DNA of 10,952 nucleotides from positions 1 through 10,952 of the forward strand of contig JAFDCW010000373.1 in assembly GCA_019312705.1 (NCBI GenBank), read 5' to 3'. Position numbers and translations under genes: made by a program. Shown here one piece after another: positions 7,284-10,952 of this stretch. This DNA is from Deltaproteobacteria bacterium (GTDB lineage Bacteria; Myxococcota; Polyangia; Polyangiales; B10-G4). Within the stretch, counting starts at the first letter, position 1. Each line of letters starts with the position of its first letter. The notes beneath the pieces are model-generated. The model was given only the letters and a program-made list of their open reading frames with translations. It ran no database searches and was not told where the DNA came from.

Positions 7284-8426
7284 AGAGGGCGATGCCCGCT
7301 CCGAGCAGCAAGCCCGGGTGATGTCGATGACGTGGAACCGTGCCACGTCCGCTCCGCCGGGGAAGATGAACTCCGGGTCGATGGTCATGTCCGCCGGGTC
7401 CATGCGAGTGTAGAAGCGGGTTACGTAGGCGTTACGAGCGAGGATGGCCTGAGCTTCGACGTCGACGATGGCGTCGGCGATCGTATCCGTCGGCGCGGCG
7501 TACTCGGTCACGAAGGCGCGGCCGCCGGCTTCGGAGATGGCTCGGGCAACCTCGACGCCGTAGGTCGTCTGCCCGGCGGCGGTCGGGTCGGTGCGGATCG
7601 CGTCGTAGTCCGGCTCGGTCAACGCGTAGCCGCCTTCGGGCATCGCGCGCTGCTCGCCGAAGGCCATGACCATGATGTCGAGGATCGGCGTCGACGCGAT
7701 GGCGGTGATGCGCAGGGGCACGCAGGGCTTCTCGCCGCGGTAGGTCAGGACGACGGGGTCGAGGGTGCCGGTGCCCACGCCGATGGGGTCGTACTTGAAC
7801 GCGACGAAGAGATGGCCCTCGGTGACGTACTGCCCGATCATCGGCTCGGCCTCGGCCGGGATGTCGTACTCGTTGGCCGCGAGCCAGTTGATCACGTCGG
7901 CGGCGCTGTCGCCGGAGAGGGTTGCCGTCTCGTAGTCCCCGACCCGGGCCGAGTCCCATACGGTGACGCCTTCGACGTCGATCGCGCCGTCCTCGGCACC
8001 GCGGGCGGCGCTCGCGAAGTCGGCGCTGCCGCAGCCGATGCCGCCGCCGCCGCCGCTGCTGCCGCGGCTCACCGCGGCGCGGTTGATGAAGCGGAACTGG
8101 GGGTTGGTCGCGCCATCGAGGGCGTCGAAGGTCGACGCCTCGGCGATGCCGACCTCGGGCAGACCGAGGACCGGGATGACCCAGGAGAAGCCGACCGGTG
8201 CGTTGCCGTCGTAGCGGATCTGCACGTAGGCGCGGATCGTCCCGTCCGCGTCCTTTTCGAAGATGACGCGCTCGGCGGCCTGGACGACCGGCTGAGGCCC
8301 GGTCCCCCCGCCTCCGTTACAGAAGAATCCGCCGCAGGCCTCAGCGGTCCCCGGGGCCACGGAGAAGCCTACGAAAGTGACGGCCGCCGCGGCGATCGCC
8401 CAAAAGATTTTCCCGTTCAACGTCAT
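7252..8426 (-). CDS. DUF2330 secreted protein, frameshifted before its C-terminal anchor
   Basis: DUF2330 family protein of unknown function, typical of myxobacteria and relatives. Residues 1-30 form a Sec signal peptide, followed by the family hallmark ACGGFFC (30-36), then VVQAAERVIFE, PVGFSWVIPV and a conserved C-terminal core ending MDPADMTIDPEFIF and about FHVIDI (residue 369, bases 7322-7320). In the literal frame the protein then becomes low-quality Arg/Pro-rich sequence to a stop at 6726, entirely antisense to the 6741-7283 gene. A different frame from 7320 to a stop at 7252-7254 reads GLLLGAGIALFIRRRRR and then Asn-Arg-Arg, a membrane segment with an Arg tail as is usual at the end of such proteins. 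I therefore place the natural end at 7252 and infer a missing stretch of length 1 mod 3 near 7320. The short hydrophobic stretch suggests more than one base may be lost. ATG 8426 has a strong ribosome site; an upstream ATG at 8477 is unlikely. Confidence 0.8.
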
Positions 8427-8429
8427 TGA

Positions 8430-8436
8430 TCCTCCC
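8430..8436 (-). promoter_or_regulatory. Ribosome binding site of the DUF2330 gene
   Basis: On the minus strand GGGAGGA lies just before the ATG at 8426, with GGAGG separated from it by 4 bases. It decides the start in favour of 8426 over the in-frame ATG at 8477, and the signal peptide then begins immediately. Confidence 0.65.
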
Positions 8437-8469
8437 GAATCGGCCAGAGACCGGACACCCTCGTCACAG

Positions 8470-8509
8470 TGTGCCACCCGATCCTGAACGATCTTCGGTC
8501 AGTGGCACA
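8470..8509. promoter_or_regulatory. Inverted repeat in the divergent intergenic region
   Basis: A perfect 8-base inverted repeat, TGTGCCAC (8470-8477) and GTGGCACA (8502-8509), encloses a second imperfect dyad (CCGATC at 8478-8483 with GATC at 8490-8493 and CGG at 8496-8498). It lies 44 bases upstream of the DUF2330 start codon. It could be an operator for either divergent gene or a hairpin at the 5' end of the DUF2330 transcript. There is no T-run to make it a terminator. Confidence 0.3.
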
Positions 8510-8517
8510 GCTTCCCA

Positions 8518-8523
8518 AATATA
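8518..8523 (-). promoter_or_regulatory. Possible -10 element of the DUF2330 gene
   Basis: Read on the minus strand these bases give TATATT, one change from the sigma-70 -10 consensus, in the only AT-rich patch of an otherwise GC-rich region. No convincing -35 lies at 16-19 bases, so this is a weak candidate. If used, the inverted repeat at 8470-8509 would lie at the very start of the transcript. Confidence 0.2.
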
Positions 8524-8681
8524 CATCAAGGACCGTGCCGCCCTGGTGCTCCGTCACTGGCTATTTGTTCAGTCCAGCCCGCGAACCTCCCTTCAGAAAC
8601 GATTTGTCGCCGCATTGAAGCGACGATGGGGGTTCGCCGTTCTTGAACTCACGCGCCCTTGGGTTCTACAAGGTTCGACAC

Positions 8682-8687
8682 GGGAGG
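8682..8687 (+). promoter_or_regulatory. Ribosome binding site of the PEGA gene, fixing a TTG start
   Basis: GGGAGG is followed by a 5-base spacer and then TTG at 8693. No ATG in this frame precedes the signal peptide, so this site decides the start codon. Confidence 0.6.
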
Positions 8688-8692
8688 TTCTC

Positions 8693-10952
8693 TTGGCTCG
8701 CTCGCATTGGCTTCACGCTATCCATGGATTGGCTCTGGCCACGGTGGTCGTCGGCTCTGTCCTCGGCTTTTCTGCCTCGGCAGACGCCCAGCGCCGGATC
8801 CCCATCAACATCGAGTCCACGCCCCCAGGGGCGACGGTTTTCCTCGACGTCGAGACCGGTGCGGCCCTCGGCACGACGCCGATGCGCAGTGTGCGGGTGC
8901 CCCGGGGCTCCCATACCCTCATCTTCAAGCTGCCCAACCACGAAGAGGCGCGCCTCTCGGTCAACGTGCGGCGCCGCCGTGAGACGTTCCGCGCGGTCCT
9001 GAACCCCCTCGCGACCATCGTCATCACGGCGGGCAACCCCGCTGCCAACAGCGCCGCGGTGCGCATCGATGGGCAGGCGGTGGGCAACATTCCGTTTCGG
9101 CAGACGGTGCAGCCGGGCCGACACGAAATCCGGGTAGGTCGTGAAGGGTACGAGACCTTCGGTCAATGGGTCGACCTGTCCGGCGGTCAGGTCTTCAGCC
9201 TGCCGGTGCTCCTCCAGGCTGAGGCGCCGCTCACCGGGTCCCTGCTCGTCGCGGCGGACATGCACGGCGTGCCGATCTTCATCGACGGCCAACCCCGGGG
9301 CAATTCGCCGACGGTGGTCGAGAACATCCCCGCGGGTTCGCATCAGGTGGAGCTTCGCCCCGAGGGGGCGCCCGTCCACCGAGAGACGGTGCTCATCCAG
9401 GCCGGGCAGCGGGCGACGTTGAACGCGCAGCTCCGGAGCGGTCCCGCTGGCGGGGGCAGCATTCGGGTCATCGCGAATGTGCCCGGAGCCGTGATCAGCC
9501 TCGATGGCGAGGTTCTCGGCGAAGCGCCGGTATCCCGGGACGCGGTCGGTGCCGGTGAGCACATCCTCGAAGCGGTAGCCACCGGCTATCAACCCTTGCA
9601 ACAGCCCGTGACCATCGAAGCGGGGCAGCAACGGGTCGTCTCCCTGCGCCTCGAGCGCGACGCCCGGGAGGCCGGGGACATCATCGTGCGCACGACGGTG
9701 GGCAACGCCGTCATCACCATCGACGGTGAAGAGCGCGGCAATCCGCCGGTCGTCATCGACGGCCCCCCCGCCGGCACCCATGCCATCGTCATCGTCGCCG
9801 ACGGGTACGAAGACTACCGCACGACCTGCGAGACGAGCCCGGCCACGAACTGCGAAATCGAAGCGCGCCTCCGGCCCCGGGGCACCCCGGTACGGGTCGT
9901 GAGCAACGTGCGCGGCGCCCAGCTCTTCGTGAACGGCGAGGGAGCGGGTCCCATCCCCTACGAGGGCAACCTGCCCGTTGGCCAGCACCGCCTCGAGGTG
10001 CGCGCCGAGGGCTACCACTCCCACGTCGAGCAGGTGAACCTGCTGGCGAGCGCCGAGGCGCGAGAGTTCAATATCGCCCTCACGGCGGAGGGCGACCTCT
10101 CCGATGAGGAGCGGCAGGAGCAGCGTCACGACCGAGAGCAGCGTTTCACCGCCGCCGGCACCCACGCGGCGGCGGTATTGCCGCCGGACCTCGCCGTCCT
10201 CGACATGGCGATTGGCTTCCCCTACATCGCCGACCTGCGCCTCAACGTGGGCATCGTGGACTGGCTCGAGGGCGGTTTCGGCGTGCGCACCTTCGGGCGC
10301 CTGACCGAGTTCGAGCTACGCGCGAAGGCTGGCATCCGGCCCATCCGTCAGCTCTCGGTGGGCATACAGGCCCGCTTCGGAGGCGGCATCGGGCCCGACG
10401 CGTCACACACCGAGGACGAACGCTGGGAAGAGCAGTGCCTCGAGGGCGAGACACCCACCGGGATGCCGGCGGGGCGCCCCTGTCCCGTCACCGGGACCCC
10501 GATGCCCGGGGTCAACGAGCAGCTCGAGAGCCACTCGACGAACAGCTTCTTCTTCAGCCTCGAAGCGATCGGCACGCTGCACTTCAGTGACGCCGGCGCG
10601 TTCAGCCTTTGGCTGGGCGTCGACTTCATGAGCGACAGCTATCATTTCCTCGGCAGTGACGACAGCTGCCTCCTGCATACGCAATACGAGGACGGCACCG
10701 TTCGCGAAGATCCGTCGCAGAACAGCTTCCTCGAGCACGTGTACGGTCAGAGTCCCACCGCGGCTGCGACGGCGTGCACCACGCGCGACGATTTCATCAG
10801 CCTAGTGGACGCAGGGTCCGTACCGGGCGGCCGTCAGGATCTGGCCCGGGTCCGCCTTGGCGGTGCCCTCGACATCGTCCTCAGCCGTCACTGGAACGTC
10901 TGGGCTCTAATGGAAGGTGTGCTCGCTGGCGACAAGCGTCGCATGCTCGGGG
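8693..10952 (+). CDS. Secreted six-PEGA-repeat protein with C-terminal beta-barrel (partial)
   Basis: Open frame of 753 codons that leaves the window without a stop, so the C-terminus is missing. TTG at 8693 begins a Sec signal peptide (residues 1 to about 33, hydrophobic core LALATVVVGSVLG, likely cut after ASADAQ or nearby). Residues about 35-470 hold six PEGA repeats. A charged Glu/Gln/Arg linker follows (about 466-485). From about residue 490 the sequence has alternating strands with aromatic and Gly residues (LRLNVGIVDWLEGGFGVRTF, RQLSVGIQARFGGGIG, FSLWLGVDFMSDSYHF), as expected for an outer-membrane beta-barrel, with long Cys-containing loops. PEGA domains are surface-layer type beta modules found in many bacteria; in myxobacteria they often sit in envelope proteins. 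A periplasmic PEGA chain attached to an outer-membrane barrel, perhaps contacting peptidoglycan or partner proteins, is inference. The gene is divergent from the DUF2330 gene and may share regulation with it. Confidence 0.85.
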   Translation, partial: MARSHWLHAIHGLALATVVVGSVLGFSASADAQRRIPINIESTPPGATVFLDVETGAALGTTPMRSVRVPRGSHTLIFKLPNHEEARLSVNVRRRRETFRAVLNPLATIVITAGNPAANSAAVRIDGQAVGNIPFRQTVQPGRHEIRVGREGYETFGQWVDLSGGQVFSLPVLLQAEAPLTGSLLVAADMHGVPIFIDGQPRGNSPTVVENIPAGSHQVELRPEGAPVHRETVLIQAGQRATLNAQLRSGPAGGGSIRVIANVPGAVISLDGEVLGEAPVSRDAVGAGEHILEAVATGYQPLQQPVTIEAGQQRVVSLRLERDAREAGDIIVRTTVGNAVITIDGEERGNPPVVIDGPPAGTHAIVIVADGYEDYRTTCETSPATNCEIEARLRPRGTPVRVVSNVRGAQLFVNGEGAGPIPYEGNLPVGQHRLEVRAEGYHSHVEQVNLLASAEAREFNIALTAEGDLSDEERQEQRHDREQRFTAAGTHAAAVLPPDLAVLDMAIGFPYIADLRLNVGIVDWLEGGFGVRTFGRLTEFELRAKAGIRPIRQLSVGIQARFGGGIGPDASHTEDERWEEQCLEGETPTGMPAGRPCPVTGTPMPGVNEQLESHSTNSFFFSLEAIGTLHFSDAGAFSLWLGVDFMSDSYHFLGSDDSCLLHTQYEDGTVREDPSQNSFLEHVYGQSPTAAATACTTRDDFISLVDAGSVPGGRQDLARVRLGGALDIVLSRHWNVWALMEGVLAGDKRRMLG
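8795..10080 (+). repeat. Six tandem PEGA repeats
   Basis: Repeats start near residues 35, 108, 181, 255, 329 and 398 (bases 8795, 9014, 9233, 9455, 9677 and 9884), giving a period of about 69-74 residues. Each shows a strand, then [IV]DG or NG, a G-x-x-P turn, [PV]-x-G-x-H and usually GY: for example VRIDGQAVGNIPF, FIDGQPRGNSP, ISLDGEVLGEAP, ITIDGEERGNPP and LFVNGEGAGPIP. The first repeat is the most divergent (VFLDVETGAALGTTP). Repeat 5 is odd in carrying two cysteines (TTCETSPATNCEIE), which could form a disulfide. Confidence 0.8.

Noticed and set aside
8031..8070. Run of GCC/GCT repeats that looks like a triplet repeat on the plus strand
   Set aside because: On the minus strand it encodes the Gly/Ser-rich loop of the DUF2330 protein; it is a codon-composition effect.
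8606..8624. Short GTCGC/GCGAC hairpin upstream of the PEGA gene
   Set aside because: Five pairs with a 9-base loop is expected by chance in this composition.
8666..10165. Minus-strand open frame of 499 codons opposite the PEGA gene
   Set aside because: The plus strand shows six clear PEGA repeats, a signal peptide and a ribosome site. The minus frame is rich in Asp/His/Arg shadows without any domain.

Overview
The window is a GC-rich stretch that looks like a chromosome segment from a Myxococcota (former deltaproteobacterial) lineage, perhaps near the Polyangia or Sandaracinaceae. This placement is inferred from gene types and not from any marker gene. The supporting features are a very cysteine-rich lipoprotein with plexin-type modules, a DUF2330 protein with a hydrophobic, arginine-ended C-terminal tail, a multi-PEGA secreted protein, and strong G/C preference at third codon positions. 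No rRNA, tRNA, transposase, CRISPR array or phage gene was found.

Left part (1-4345, + strand). A predicted outer-membrane or surface lipoprotein with about 87 cysteines (99-1736) is followed, after a 179-base gap, by a membrane-anchored protein (1916-4345). That protein joins a long AsmA/TamB-like beta-rich region to a complete GT51 peptidoglycan glycosyltransferase domain and has no transpeptidase domain.

Middle part (4407-7283). An acetyl-CoA synthetase gene (4407-6199) is broken. About 140 bases are missing near 5397-5404 and the reading frame changes there, so it is a pseudogene unless the sequence is wrong. It converges on a small membrane-anchored protein on the minus strand (6236-6679). 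That gene is divergent from an unrecognised 180-residue protein on the plus strand (6741-7283).

Right part (7252-10952). A DUF2330 secreted protein on the minus strand (7252-8426) appears to carry a frameshift just before its membrane-anchoring tail. Its 266-base upstream region is shared with a divergent plus-strand gene that starts at a TTG (8693) and runs off the window. That gene encodes a secreted protein with six PEGA repeats and then a probable outer-membrane beta-barrel.

Taken together the window is dominated by cell-envelope proteins: a lipoprotein, a glycosyltransferase, an anchored DUF2330 protein and a PEGA/barrel protein. A central-metabolism gene, now disrupted, sits among them. 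No defence or mobile system could be supported. The most noteworthy items are the AsmA-like/GT51 fusion, the plexin-like cysteine modules, and the two frame lesions (acs and DUF2330), which need to be separated from sequencing or assembly error.
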